Source: Halomonas salipaludis (lineage in GTDB: Bacteria; Pseudomonadota; Gammaproteobacteria; Pseudomonadales; Halomonadaceae). From it: a stretch of DNA of 64,000 nt. Location of the stretch: NCBI RefSeq assembly GCF_002286975.1, contig NZ_NSKB01000001.1, positions 188,733-252,732 of the forward strand, given 5' to 3'. This document shows positions 28,874 through 37,024 of the stretch, in pieces. A program made the translations under genes and the position numbers. The notes under the pieces are model-generated. The model saw nothing but the letters and a program-made list of their open reading frames with translations. It searched no databases and was not told the DNA's origin. Position 1 is the stretch's first letter, and every line of letters begins with the position of its first letter.

Positions 28874-29728
28874 ATGTCCGATTACTATCGTCTGGTCGTG
28901 TCCTGTCCCGATCAGGTTGGGATCGTTGCCCGCGTGTCTGGTTTCATTGCGCGCCAGGGCGGCTCGATCACCGAAGCCAGCCAGCACTCCGACCTGGCTA
29001 CCGGCCGTTTCTTCATGCGTTACGAAATCCTCGCCGACTCGGTGGGGTTGAATGCCGAGCAGCTGCGCGAGGCGTTCACGCCGATCGCCACGGAGTTCGC
29101 GATGGACTGGGCGCTCACCGATACCACCAGACGTCCCAAGGTGGTGCTGATGGTGTCGCGGGAGAGCCACTGCCTGGTCGACCTGCTGTATCGCTGGACT
29201 GCCGGCGAGCTCGACTGCGAGATCCCCTGCGTGATCTCCAATCACGATGACCTGCGTGCCCTGGTCGAGTGGCACGGCATTCCCTACCACCGGGTACCGG
29301 TCAGTGCGGACACCAAGCCCCAGGCGTTCGCTGAGGTGGAGCGGTTGGTGGAGGAAGCCGCCGCCGACAGTGTGGTATTGGCGCGCTACATGCAGATCCT
29401 GCCGCCGGCGCTGTGCCAGCGCTATGCCGGACGGGTGATCAATATTCACCACAGCTTCCTACCGTCCTTCGCCGGTGCCAAGCCGTACCATCAGGCCTAC
29501 GAGCGCGGCGTCAAGCTGATCGGCGCCACCTGCCACTACGTTACCGAAGAGCTCGACGCCGGGCCGATCATCGAGCAGGACATTCACCGTGTCAGCCACT
29601 GCCACACCGCCAATGACCTGGTGCGCTTCGGGCGCGATGTGGAGAAGGCGGTGCTTGCCCGCGGCCTGCGCTGGCACCTCGAGGACCGGGTGCTGATCCA
29701 CGGCAACAAAACGGTCGTCTTCGCCTGA
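28874..29728 (+). CDS. purU: Formyltetrahydrofolate deformylase
   Basis: Encodes 284 residues. The N-terminal ACT domain (residues 1-80, CPDQVGIVARVSGFIARQGGSI) senses amino acids; the C-terminal formyltransferase fold has NIHHSFLPSFAGAKPYHQA and ELDAGPIIEQD. PurU hydrolyses 10-formyl-THF to THF and formate, balancing the one-carbon pool that PurN also uses. It is followed after 18 bases by a membrane protein gene on the same strand. Confidence 0.96.
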   Translation: MSDYYRLVVSCPDQVGIVARVSGFIARQGGSITEASQHSDLATGRFFMRYEILADSVGLNAEQLREAFTPIATEFAMDWALTDTTRRPKVVLMVSRESHCLVDLLYRWTAGELDCEIPCVISNHDDLRALVEWHGIPYHRVPVSADTKPQAFAEVERLVEEAAADSVVLARYMQILPPALCQRYAGRVINIHHSFLPSFAGAKPYHQAYERGVKLIGATCHYVTEELDAGPIIEQDIHRVSHCHTANDLVRFGRDVEKAVLARGLRWHLEDRVLIHGNKTVVFA

Positions 29729-29746
29729 TCGAACACGGAGCGCGCC

Positions 29747-30418
29747 ATGACCTTTGCCGAGGTAGTGCTGATGCCCTGGATGTTGGGGCTCGGCTGGCTG
29801 ATCAGTGCCGCGGTGCTGGGCCTGGCCCTGGCCCAGCGGCCGTGGCGGGCGCTGCTTGCCGACGTCGCCCTGCAGCATCGCTGGCTAGCGGCGCTGGTGG
29901 CGGTACTGCTGCTATGGCAGCTGCGTGCTCAGGCGGTGGACTGGCTGACCCTGCACCTGGTATTCACCGCGCTGCTGACGCTGATCTTCAAGGCGCCGCT
30001 GGCGCTGCTGATCTGCCTGGCGGTCAATCTTGGCATGGTGTTGCTGGGGCGCGTGGCCTGGCCGCTGCTGGGGGTCAACGTGCTGGTCAGCGGGGTGGTG
30101 CCGGCGCTGGTGATGGTCATCGCCTGGCGGCTGGTGGATCGTTGGCTGGCCGATAACCTGCCAGTGTTCGTGTTCGTCTGCGGTTTCTTCGGTACGGCGC
30201 TTGCCACCCTGGCCAGTGGGCTGACCACGCTAGCCATCGTCGGTCTCGGTACCAGCGACCCCGAGGCGTGGTTCCTGGCCTCGGAGTATGCGCGTTTCCT
30301 GCCGCTGCTGATGCCCTCCGAGGCCTTTATCAGCGGCATGCTGCTCAGCGTGCTGGTGGTCTATCATCCCGAGTGGGTGGCGACGTTCAACTCCCGGCGC
30401 TATATCGATACCAAGTAG
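29747..30418 (+). CDS. Integral membrane protein, energy-coupling-factor permease-like
   Basis: Encodes 223 residues with about six to seven membrane helices. WLTLHLVFTALLTLIFKAPLALL and FVCGFFGTALATLASG recall the CbiM/COG3235-type predicted membrane proteins annotated as energy-coupling-factor permeases. No ATPase partner is nearby, so transport of cobalt or nickel cannot be claimed. Co-oriented with and 18 bases after purU; no functional link to purU is evident. Confidence 0.7.
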   Translation: MTFAEVVLMPWMLGLGWLISAAVLGLALAQRPWRALLADVALQHRWLAALVAVLLLWQLRAQAVDWLTLHLVFTALLTLIFKAPLALLICLAVNLGMVLLGRVAWPLLGVNVLVSGVVPALVMVIAWRLVDRWLADNLPVFVFVCGFFGTALATLASGLTTLAIVGLGTSDPEAWFLASEYARFLPLLMPSEAFISGMLLSVLVVYHPEWVATFNSRRYIDTK

Positions 30419-30431
30419 CGGCCGCAGGCGG

Positions 30432-31484
30432 TCACGCTTCGTCGAATAGCGTCAGCTGCCGCTGGGCGTCTTCGGGGACCAGCCGAACCCCGACGCCGAG
30501 CAGTCTCACCGGGCGTGCGCCGCGCTGCCAGGCCTGCTCGAGCAGGTGCTGGAAGCCCTGCGGGTCGCCGGCGCTGCCCATGCCCTCCATGGTGGTCAGG
30601 CTGAAGTCGTCGAAGCGCACCTTGACGAAGCGCTTGTCGCTGGGCGGGTGATCGTGGCGTGCCAGGCGCTGCTGCAGCTTGTCGAACAGCGGCATCAGCG
30701 CCTGCCGGCAGGCGGGAAGGTCGGGCAGGTCGCGGTCGAAAGTGGTCTCGACGCTGACCGACTTGCGCTCGCGGCTGATCTTCACCTCGCGCTCATCGAT
30801 GCCGCGGGCCAACTGGTAGAGGTGGCGGCCGAACTTGCCGAAGCGCTCAAGCAGGGTGGCCAGCGAACGCTGGCGCAGATCGTCGCAGGTGTGAATGCCC
30901 AGTCCTTCGAGCTTGGCCGCAGTGGCCGGCCCGACGCCGTGCAGCTTGCTTACCGGCAGCGGACGCAGGAAATCCTCCACGGCATCGGGGGTAATCACCG
31001 TGAGACCGTCAGGCTTGTCCCAGTCGCTGGCGATCTTGGCCAGGAACTTGCTCGGCGCCACACCCACCGACAGGGTGATACCGGTGCGTGCCAGGGTCTG
31101 CTCCTTGAGCCAGCTGGCCATCCAGGTGGCGCTGCCGCGGAAGCGTTCGACCTCGCTGACGTCGAGGTAGGCCTCATCCAGCGACAGCGGCTCGATCAGC
31201 GGGGTGAGCTCGGCAAACAGTGCCTGGATCTGCTGCGAGACGGCGCGGTAGCGTTCGAAATCGGGAGGCAGTACCACCAGCTCGGGGCACAGCCGCAGCG
31301 CCTTGGCGGTGGGCATGGCGCTGCGCACGCCGAAGGCGCGCGCCGGGTAGTTGCAGGTCGCCACCACCCCGCGGCGCTCGGCACTGCCGCCCACTGCCAG
31401 CGGCACCTCGCGCAGTGCGGGCCGGTCGCGCATTTCCACCGCGGCGTAGAAGCAGTCGCAGTCGGCGTGCAGGATCTTGCGCAT
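30432..31484 (-). CDS. dinB: DNA polymerase IV, translesion
   Basis: Encodes 350 residues of the Y-family. The catalytic core has ILHADCDCFYAAVE at the N-terminus and SLDEAYLDVSE with the second acidic set. LGIHTCDDLRQ marks the helix-hairpin-helix. It ends with a short tail reading QLTLFDE, matching the beta-clamp binding motif (QLxLF). Second gene after lexA, 14 bases downstream, so under direct SOS control by co-transcription. Tandem ATGs at 31487 and 31484; the latter gives the usual MRKILHAD. Confidence 0.96.
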   Translation of the reverse strand: MRKILHADCDCFYAAVEMRDRPALREVPLAVGGSAERRGVVATCNYPARAFGVRSAMPTAKALRLCPELVVLPPDFERYRAVSQQIQALFAELTPLIEPLSLDEAYLDVSEVERFRGSATWMASWLKEQTLARTGITLSVGVAPSKFLAKIASDWDKPDGLTVITPDAVEDFLRPLPVSKLHGVGPATAAKLEGLGIHTCDDLRQRSLATLLERFGKFGRHLYQLARGIDEREVKISRERKSVSVETTFDRDLPDLPACRQALMPLFDKLQQRLARHDHPPSDKRFVKVRFDDFSLTTMEGMGSAGDPQGFQHLLEQAWQRGARPVRLLGVGVRLVPEDAQRQLTLFDEA

Positions 31485-31498
31485 CATGCGGCTGAGGC

Positions 31499-32146
31499 TT
31501 AGCCCAGCGCCTGGCCGTTACCGCCGCGAATCACGCCAACGCCAATGCCTTCGATCTCGAGTTGCTGATGGCGCAGGTCAATCTCGATGGGGGCGAAGTC
31601 CTCGTTCTCGGCGGTTAGCCACACCTGGTGCCCCTGGCGCTTGAAGCGCTTGACGGTGACCTCATCCTCGAGCCGGGCGACCACGATCTGGCCGTCGCGA
31701 ATGCGCTCGGTGCGGTGCACGGCGAGCAGGTCGCCTTCGAGGATGCCGATGTCCTTCATCGACAGGCCGCGCACCCGCAGCAGATAGTCGGCGCGGGGCG
31801 TGAAGTACTCTGGCGGCAGCGGACAGTGGCGATCGATGTGGGCGGCAGCCAGAATCGGGCTGCCGGCGGCCACCTCGCCGATGATCGGCAGGCCGGGCTG
31901 GGCGCTGGCGTCGAGCTCGGGATCCTGCTCCTGGGCGGGGAGGCGGATGCCCCGCGAGGTACCGGCAACCATGCGAATCACGCCCTTCTTGCTCAGCGCG
32001 CGCAGGTGCTCCTCGGCGGCGTTGGGCGAGCGAAAGCCCAGGGCCCGGGCGATCTCGGCACGGGTTGGCGGATAGCCCAGCTCGGACATGGTCTTGACGA
32101 TGAAGTCGTAGACGTTCTGCTGGCGTGGCGTGAGAGGGCGGGTCAT
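31499..32146 (-). CDS. lexA: SOS repressor LexA
   Basis: Encodes 215 residues. The winged helix ([34 protein letters not shown]) is followed by a S24 self-cleavage domain. The cleavage site Ala-Gly is in GEVAAGSP, the catalytic Ser in RGLSMKD and the Lys in TVKRFK. LexA represses its own gene, dinB and other repair genes until RecA-stimulated cleavage. Two LexA boxes lie directly upstream. Divergent from a PsrA-like gene, as in Pseudomonas. Confidence 0.97.
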   Translation of the reverse strand: MTRPLTPRQQNVYDFIVKTMSELGYPPTRAEIARALGFRSPNAAEEHLRALSKKGVIRMVAGTSRGIRLPAQEQDPELDASAQPGLPIIGEVAAGSPILAAAHIDRHCPLPPEYFTPRADYLLRVRGLSMKDIGILEGDLLAVHRTERIRDGQIVVARLEDEVTVKRFKRQGHQVWLTAENEDFAPIEIDLRHQQLEIEGIGVGVIRGGNGQALG

Positions 32147-32173
32147 GTGACCTCCGCAAGTGGGTGGCGGTGT

Positions 32174-32206
32174 TTGGTTAAGTATACAGTATGGCTGAGT
32201 ATCCAG
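32174..32206. promoter_or_regulatory. Tandem LexA (SOS) boxes
   Basis: On the minus strand, CTGGATACTCAGCCAT (32206-32191) and CTGTATACTTAACCAA (32189-32174) each match CTG-N10-CAG with one mismatch and lie back to back, like the doublet in front of E. coli lexA. Confidence 0.7.
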
Positions 32207-32219
32207 TAAAAGCGTTGTA

Positions 32220-32283
32220 GCGTTTAAAACGCGATGTTTGTGACCAAGTGTCATATTGCGTAGAATATGATTACGTTTAAAAC
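32220..32283. promoter_or_regulatory. Two GTTTAAAAC boxes before the PsrA-like gene
   Basis: GCGTTTAAAACGC (perfect palindrome, 32220-32232) and CGTTTAAAAC (32274-32283) are separated by 53 bases, about five helical turns. They are likely autoregulatory operators of the adjacent TetR protein and may also affect lexA-dinB. Confidence 0.6.
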
Positions 32284-32312
32284 AACCGTTTACCAATTCG
32301 GCAGGGGGGTAC

Positions 32313-32981
32313 ATGGCACAACCCGATACCGTGACGCGCATTCTCGACACCGCAGAGGTGCTGTTTGCCGAGCGAGGCTTCGCGGAGACCTCGCTGCGCA
32401 ACATTACCAGCAAGGCCAAGGTCAACCTGGCCGCGGTCAACTACCACTTTGGCTCCAAGAAGGCGTTGATCCAGGCCGTGTTTGCGCGCTATCTGGACCC
32501 CTTCACCGAGCGTTTCCACGCTGCCCTGGATGAGCTCGAGACGGAGTACGCCGGCCGCGTCATACCGCTCGAGGTGTTGCTGGAGAGCATGGCAAAAACG
32601 GTGCTCGATGTCCCCGCCGAGCGTAACAGCCTGAAGGTCTTCATGCGTCTGCTGGGGCTGGCCTACAGCCAGGCCCAGGGGCACCTGCGGCGCTATATTC
32701 AGGATCACTACGGCAGCGTGTTCAGCCGCTTCTCCGAGCTGGTGCGCAAGGCCACCCCCGAGCTGCCCGAAGCCGAACGCTTCTGGCGGCTGCACTTCGT
32801 GCTCGGCACGGTGATCTTCACCCTCTCGGGGCTGGATGCGCTGCGCGACATCGCCGAGAAGGACTACGGCGACCACGTCAGCGTGCGCGACCTGATCCGT
32901 CGCCTGCGCCCGGTAGTGGTGGCGGCGATGAATGCGCCGCTGCCCGACGCGGCGCCGGATAGCCTGCCGGCGGCGGTATGA
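32313..32981 (+). CDS. psrA: TetR-family regulator, PsrA-like
   Basis: Encodes 222 residues. The N-terminal HTH ([26 protein letters not shown], then [21 protein letters not shown]) is TetR-type. Length, sequence and position next to lexA match Pseudomonas PsrA, a fatty-acid-responsive regulator of beta-oxidation and rpoS. Two repeated GTTTAAAAC boxes lie upstream. Its stop overlaps the start of the YkuD gene (ATGA). The ligand is inferred from family, not seen. Confidence 0.82.
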   Translation: MAQPDTVTRILDTAEVLFAERGFAETSLRNITSKAKVNLAAVNYHFGSKKALIQAVFARYLDPFTERFHAALDELETEYAGRVIPLEVLLESMAKTVLDVPAERNSLKVFMRLLGLAYSQAQGHLRRYIQDHYGSVFSRFSELVRKATPELPEAERFWRLHFVLGTVIFTLSGLDALRDIAEKDYGDHVSVRDLIRRLRPVVVAAMNAPLPDAAPDSLPAAV

Positions 32982-33502
32982 TGGTCACTACTCCGCGCCT
33001 CGAACAGCTGCCCCCGGAGACAGGCCACTGGCTGGAGGTCGATCTCACGACCCAGCGGCTGTGGTGCTGGCAGGGCCGCCAGCGCGTCGCCGACTACCCG
33101 ATCTCGAGCGGTGCGACAGGCATCGGGCAGCGTGACGGCAGCGGCCAGACGCCGCTCGGTTGGCACTACGTGCGGGCGGCGATCGGCGACGGCCAGCCGC
33201 CGGGCGCGGTGTTTCGCGGTCGCCGCCCGACCGGCGAGGTGTTCGACGCGACGCTGGCCGCCGAGTACCCGGCGCGCGACTGGATCCTGACCCGCATCCT
33301 GTGGTTGTGTGGACTCGAGCCGGGGTATAACCGCGGCGGCCAGGTCGACTCTCAGCGCCGCTATATTTATCTGCATGGCACGCCGCCGGATCAGCCGATG
33401 GGCACCCCGGCCTCCCACGGCTGCCTGCGGCTGCGCGATGCGGCGCTGCTCGAGGTGTTCGACTTCGCCCCGGCCGGCACGCCGGTGTGGCTCCACGACT
33501 GA
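32978..33502 (+). CDS. YkuD-domain protein (L,D-transpeptidase fold) without signal peptide
   Basis: Encodes 174 residues. The YkuD domain fills the protein: LEVDLTTQRLWCWQ at the start, then IYLHGTPPDQPMG and the catalytic SHGCLRLRD with nucleophile Cys. No signal peptide or membrane anchor is visible, unlike periplasmic L,D-transpeptidases. It starts by ATGA overlap with the psrA-like stop and lies 105 bases before nagZ, a cytoplasmic muropeptide recycling gene. A cytoplasmic L,D-carboxypeptidase role in recycling is possible but only inferred. Confidence 0.85.
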   Translation: MMVTTPRLEQLPPETGHWLEVDLTTQRLWCWQGRQRVADYPISSGATGIGQRDGSGQTPLGWHYVRAAIGDGQPPGAVFRGRRPTGEVFDATLAAEYPARDWILTRILWLCGLEPGYNRGGQVDSQRRYIYLHGTPPDQPMGTPASHGCLRLRDAALLEVFDFAPAGTPVWLHD

Positions 33503-33607
33503 CCCATCCAGGGCGAGCTTGGTCGTCTCTAAGGGTGGGGCGCCGGGCCATCCCCTGTTGTCGGCCTGGCGGTTGGTCTAGAATCGGCTCCTTCTCTGCC
33601 AAGGAAG

Positions 33608-34633
33608 ATGAACATGACGCAACCTATCGGCCCGGTGATGCTGGACCTGGAAGGGCCCCGGCTCAGCCGAGAAGAAGGTGACATGCTCAAGCGTCCCGAG
33701 GTGGGCGGCGTGATCCTGTTCTCCCGCAACGTCGAGGATGCCGTCCAGGTTCAAGCGCTGTGCGCGGCGATTCGCCGAGTACGCCCCGACCTACTGCTGG
33801 CCATCGATCAGGAGGGTGGCCGTGTGCAGCGCCTGCGCCAGGGCGTCACCCGCCTGCCGTCGATGGCGCAGCTGGCGGCCGGCTACGACGACGATCCCCA
33901 GGCGGTGCTGCAGCAGTGTCAGGATGCCGGCTGGCTGCTGGGCATGGAGATGGCCGCCTGCGGTCTCGACGTCACCTTCGCCCCGGTGCTCGATGTTGAC
34001 GGTGACTCGATATTGATCGGCGATCGCAGTTTCTCTTCCGACCCGCAGGTCGTCAGCCTGCTCGGCGGTGCCTTCATCAGCGGCCTGCACGATGCCGGGA
34101 TGGTCGCCATCGGCAAGCATTTTCCCGGCCACGGCGGCGTGGTGGCAGACTCGCATCACGAGCTGCCGGTGGACCCACGACCGCTCTCGGCGCTGCGCGA
34201 GCACGACATGCGGCCCTTCGCCGAGCTGGCTTCGCGCCTCGATGGGATCATGCCCTCCCACGTCATCTATAGCGCCTTCGACGACAAGCCGGCGGGGTTC
34301 TCGCGCAGCTGGCTTGGCCTGTTGCGCGAAGAGCTGGGGTTCAAGGGCGCGATCTTCTCCGACGACCTGCTGATGGCCGCGGCACGGGTCGCCGGCAGCC
34401 CTGGGCAGGCGGCACTGGCGGCCCTCGATGCCGGCTGTGACATGGTGCTGGTGTGCAATGACCGCGCCGCGGCGCTGGAGGCCCTCGATGCTTGCGCCGA
34501 TCGCGCCGGCAAGCGCCAGGCCAAGCTGCGCTACGGACGCGCCAGGCCGAGCCTCGAGACGTTGCCGGCACTATCGCGCTGGCGCCGCGTGCATGCGCGG
34601 CTCGAGGCCCTGAGTGCCAGCCACGACGCCTGA
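33608..34633 (+). CDS. nagZ: Beta-N-acetylhexosaminidase, cytoplasmic
   Basis: Encodes 341 residues of GH3. NagZ cleaves GlcNAc from anhydro-muropeptides during cell-wall recycling and so affects AmpC inducer levels. Motifs are AIDQEGGRVQRL, the flexible-loop histidine region KHFPGHGGVVADSHHELP, and the nucleophile Asp in GAIFSDDLLM. The second residue codons read MNMTQP, so either of the first two Met could start. hpt follows 40 bases later. Confidence 0.96.
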   Translation: MNMTQPIGPVMLDLEGPRLSREEGDMLKRPEVGGVILFSRNVEDAVQVQALCAAIRRVRPDLLLAIDQEGGRVQRLRQGVTRLPSMAQLAAGYDDDPQAVLQQCQDAGWLLGMEMAACGLDVTFAPVLDVDGDSILIGDRSFSSDPQVVSLLGGAFISGLHDAGMVAIGKHFPGHGGVVADSHHELPVDPRPLSALREHDMRPFAELASRLDGIMPSHVIYSAFDDKPAGFSRSWLGLLREELGFKGAIFSDDLLMAAARVAGSPGQAALAALDAGCDMVLVCNDRAAALEALDACADRAGKRQAKLRYGRARPSLETLPALSRWRRVHARLEALSASHDA

Positions 34634-34673
34634 TGGGCACGAATACATCTCTATACCGCGACCCAGGACAACG

Positions 34674-35252
34674 ATGCCTAACCTCGACCCCCTGTATCAT
34701 GAGTCCCTCACCACCATGCGCGAGGTGATGGACAACGCCGACTGCCTGATCTCCCAGGCCGACGTCGAGCGCGCCCTCGATCGCATGGCCGACGAGATCA
34801 GCGCCGACCTGGGCGACAAGCTGCCGGTGTTCTACTGCGTGATGAATGGCGGCCTGATCACCACCGGCCACTTGCTGACGCGGCTGGGGTTCCCCCTCGA
34901 GGTGGATTACCTGCATGCCACCCGCTACCGCGGTGGCCTGCGCGGCGGCGAGCTGTTCTGGCGCGTTTCGCCGGAGATTCCCATGGCCGGGCGCCACGTG
35001 GTGATCGTCGACGATATCCTCGACGAGGGCGCGACCCTGGCGGCGATCCTGCGCTACTGCGAAGAAGCCGGTGCGGCGAGCATCTCCACCGCGGTGCTGG
35101 TCGACAAGCGTCACGACCGCAAGGCGGTGCCTGAGCTGACCGCCGACTACTGCAGCCTCGAGGTGGTCGATCGCTACGTGTTCGGCTTCGGCATGGACTA
35201 CAAGGGCTACTGGCGCAATGCGCCGGGGATCTTCGCGCCCAAAGGACTTTGA
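34674..35252 (+). CDS. hpt: Hypoxanthine(-guanine) phosphoribosyltransferase
   Basis: Encodes 192 residues. Converts hypoxanthine or guanine with PRPP to IMP or GMP. The PRPP motif is VVIVDDILDEGATL; YCVMNGGLITTG and the base-binding DYCSLEVVDRYVFGFGMDY are conserved. The ATG at 34674 gives the family N-terminus MPNLDPLYHESL; a longer frame overlaps nagZ and lacks similarity. Adjacent to nagZ on the same strand. It complements apt and gpt elsewhere in the window. Confidence 0.93.
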   Translation: MPNLDPLYHESLTTMREVMDNADCLISQADVERALDRMADEISADLGDKLPVFYCVMNGGLITTGHLLTRLGFPLEVDYLHATRYRGGLRGGELFWRVSPEIPMAGRHVVIVDDILDEGATLAAILRYCEEAGAASISTAVLVDKRHDRKAVPELTADYCSLEVVDRYVFGFGMDYKGYWRNAPGIFAPKGL

Positions 35253-35310
35253 ATAAGCGGCTTTGAATATGCGGCGCCAGGTCGTCGCTACCGAGGGCTG
35301 GCCCGCCGGG

Positions 35311-35721
35311 TCAGCCCTCGGCGTTTTCGGCTAGCGCCAACAGCGCCTCGCGGCAGCGCCCCTCGACGTCGTCCAGCTCCTTGCGCATCAGGCGGATGTC
35401 CTCCTCCTGGCGCTGCAGGTTGGCGCGTTTCTCGGCCAGCAGCTCGAGCAGCCGTCGCAGCTGGCGAGCGTTGCCGTCGGGCAGGGCGTCGTAGAGCTCG
35501 ATCACCTCGCGGATCTCGGCCAGCGAGAAGCCCAGCCGCTTGCCGCGTAGGGTCAGCTTGAGGCGCACCCGGTCCTTGTCGTGGTAGATGCGTGTCTGGC
35601 CGCGGCGCTGGGGCTCCAGCAACCCTTCCTGCTCATAGAAGCGGATGGTGCGCGGGGTGACCTCGAACATGCGCGAGAGCTCGCTGATCGAGTAGGTGCG
35701 GGGGGCGCTGTCGGGTGTCAT
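35311..35721 (-). CDS. liuR: MerR-family regulator, LiuR-like
   Basis: Encodes 136 residues. The N-terminal MerR HTH (YSISELSRMFEVTPRTIRFYEQEGLL) is followed by a long helix (AEKRANLQRQEEDIRLMRKEL) for dimerisation. There are no clustered metal-binding cysteines, so a metabolite regulator is expected. LiuR controls branched-chain amino acid degradation; the divergent neighbour encodes a valine-pathway hydrolase, and a matching operator lies between them. Symbol assigned on these combined grounds. Confidence 0.78.
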   Translation of the reverse strand: MTPDSAPRTYSISELSRMFEVTPRTIRFYEQEGLLEPQRRGQTRIYHDKDRVRLKLTLRGKRLGFSLAEIREVIELYDALPDGNARQLRRLLELLAEKRANLQRQEEDIRLMRKELDDVEGRCREALLALAENAEG

Positions 35722-35741
35722 GCCGTTCAGGGTACCGCGAG

Positions 35742-35757
35742 TTGACGTTAACGTAAA
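35742..35757. promoter_or_regulatory. LiuR-type operator palindrome
   Basis: TTGACGTTAACGTAAA contains the perfect 10-bp palindrome ACGTTAACGT in its centre, as in known LiuR motifs. It is in the divergent gap, 20 bases from the merR start and 46 bases from the hydrolase start. Confidence 0.7.
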
Positions 35758-35802
35758 TCGCCGATCATGCTGTGGGCATCCACTATCCTGCCTGGAGGCC
35801 CG

Positions 35803-36936
35803 ATGTCCAACACCCCATCCCCCCTGCGCGTTACCCACTGGCCGACCCAAGATGGCCACCGTATCGGTGTGGCAACACTCGACGCCGAACGCTCCCTCAA
35901 CGCCCTGACGCTGGACATGATCGAGGCCCTCGACGCCCAGTTGACGACCTGGCAGCACGACGACAGCGTGGTGGCGGTATGGCTGGAGGGTGCTGGTGAC
36001 AGGGCGTTCTGCGCCGGCGGCGACATCGTCGCCCTGTACCGTGCGCTACAGGGCGACGCATACGCGGCGCGCGACTACGTGGTGCGCTACTTCAGCGCCG
36101 AATACGCCCTCGACTACTGCCTGCATACCTATTCCAAGCCGCTGCTGGCGTGGGGCGACGGTATCGTCATGGGCGGCGGCATGGGGCTGCTTGCCGGGGC
36201 CCGACACCGCCTGGTCAGCGAGCGCTCGCGGCTGGCGATGCCCGAGATCAGTATCGGCCTCTACCCGGACGTGGGTGCGAGCTGGTTTCTCAACCGCATG
36301 CCGCCGGGTATCGGTGCTTACCTGGCACTGACCGGGGCGCAGCTCAACGCCCGCGACGCCCTCGACCTCGGCCTGGCCGACCAGCTGGTGCCTGCCCAGC
36401 GTCGCGAGGCCTTGATCGATGCACTGTGCCGCGCCGACTACGGCAATGACACGACGCTGAATGACCGCGCCATCCATTCGGCCCTGGCAGCGGTGGCCGA
36501 CCGCGACCAGGCACCGCCCGCCCAGCTGTGGCCGTGGCGTGACCATCTCCAGTCACTCACCAGCGCCGCTGATGCTGCCCAGGCCTGCGCGGCCATCCTC
36601 GCCGACCCCGAGCAGGATGACTGGCTGGACGCCAATCGCCGCCGGCTCAGTGACGGTTGCCCGCTCACCGCCCAACTGGCCTGGGGCATGCTCGAACGCC
36701 ATCGCCGCGCCAGCCTCGCCGAGGCGCTGCGCGACGAGCTGAGCCTATCGCTGCGCTGCTGCCTGGAGGGCGACCTGGCCGAGGGCGTGCGTGCGCTGCT
36801 GATCGACAAGGACAAGCAGCCGCAGTGGTCCCACGCCGATGTCTCGAGCGTACCTGCGGCGAAGGTAGCGGCGATGCTGCACAGCGCCTGGCAGCGCGAT
36901 GACCACCCCCTGGCCTCGCTCGGCGAGGAGGGCTAA
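35803..36936 (+). CDS. 3-hydroxyisobutyryl-CoA hydrolase (enoyl-CoA hydratase/isomerase family)
   Basis: Encodes 377 residues, the length of HIBYL-CoA hydrolases and longer than simple enoyl-CoA hydratases (about 260). The crotonase oxyanion-hole segments are FCAGGDIVALYR and WGDGIVMGGGMGLL; catalytic Glu/Asp region reads MPEISIGLYPDVGASWFLNR, characteristic of this subgroup. It works in valine degradation. The ATG at 35803 has TGGAGG four bases upstream. Divergent from the LiuR-like regulator and probably under its operator. Confidence 0.88.
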   Translation: MSNTPSPLRVTHWPTQDGHRIGVATLDAERSLNALTLDMIEALDAQLTTWQHDDSVVAVWLEGAGDRAFCAGGDIVALYRALQGDAYAARDYVVRYFSAEYALDYCLHTYSKPLLAWGDGIVMGGGMGLLAGARHRLVSERSRLAMPEISIGLYPDVGASWFLNRMPPGIGAYLALTGAQLNARDALDLGLADQLVPAQRREALIDALCRADYGNDTTLNDRAIHSALAAVADRDQAPPAQLWPWRDHLQSLTSAADAAQACAAILADPEQDDWLDANRRRLSDGCPLTAQLAWGMLERHRRASLAEALRDELSLSLRCCLEGDLAEGVRALLIDKDKQPQWSHADVSSVPAAKVAAMLHSAWQRDDHPLASLGEEG

Positions 36937-36976
36937 CGGGCGGATAGGGGTAGCGTTGGCGGCGCTTTTATTCTAC

Positions 36977-36994
36977 ATTCTATGAAAATATAGA
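36977..36994. promoter_or_regulatory. AT-rich inverted repeat before gcdH
   Basis: TTCTAT-gaaaat-ATAGAA lies in an unusually AT-rich stretch 31 bases before the gcdH start. It is probably a promoter or operator for glutarate catabolism; no gcdR-type gene is adjacent. Confidence 0.5.
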
Positions 36995-37024
36995 AATTAT
37001 TACGCCGCTACCCCGGAGCCAACC

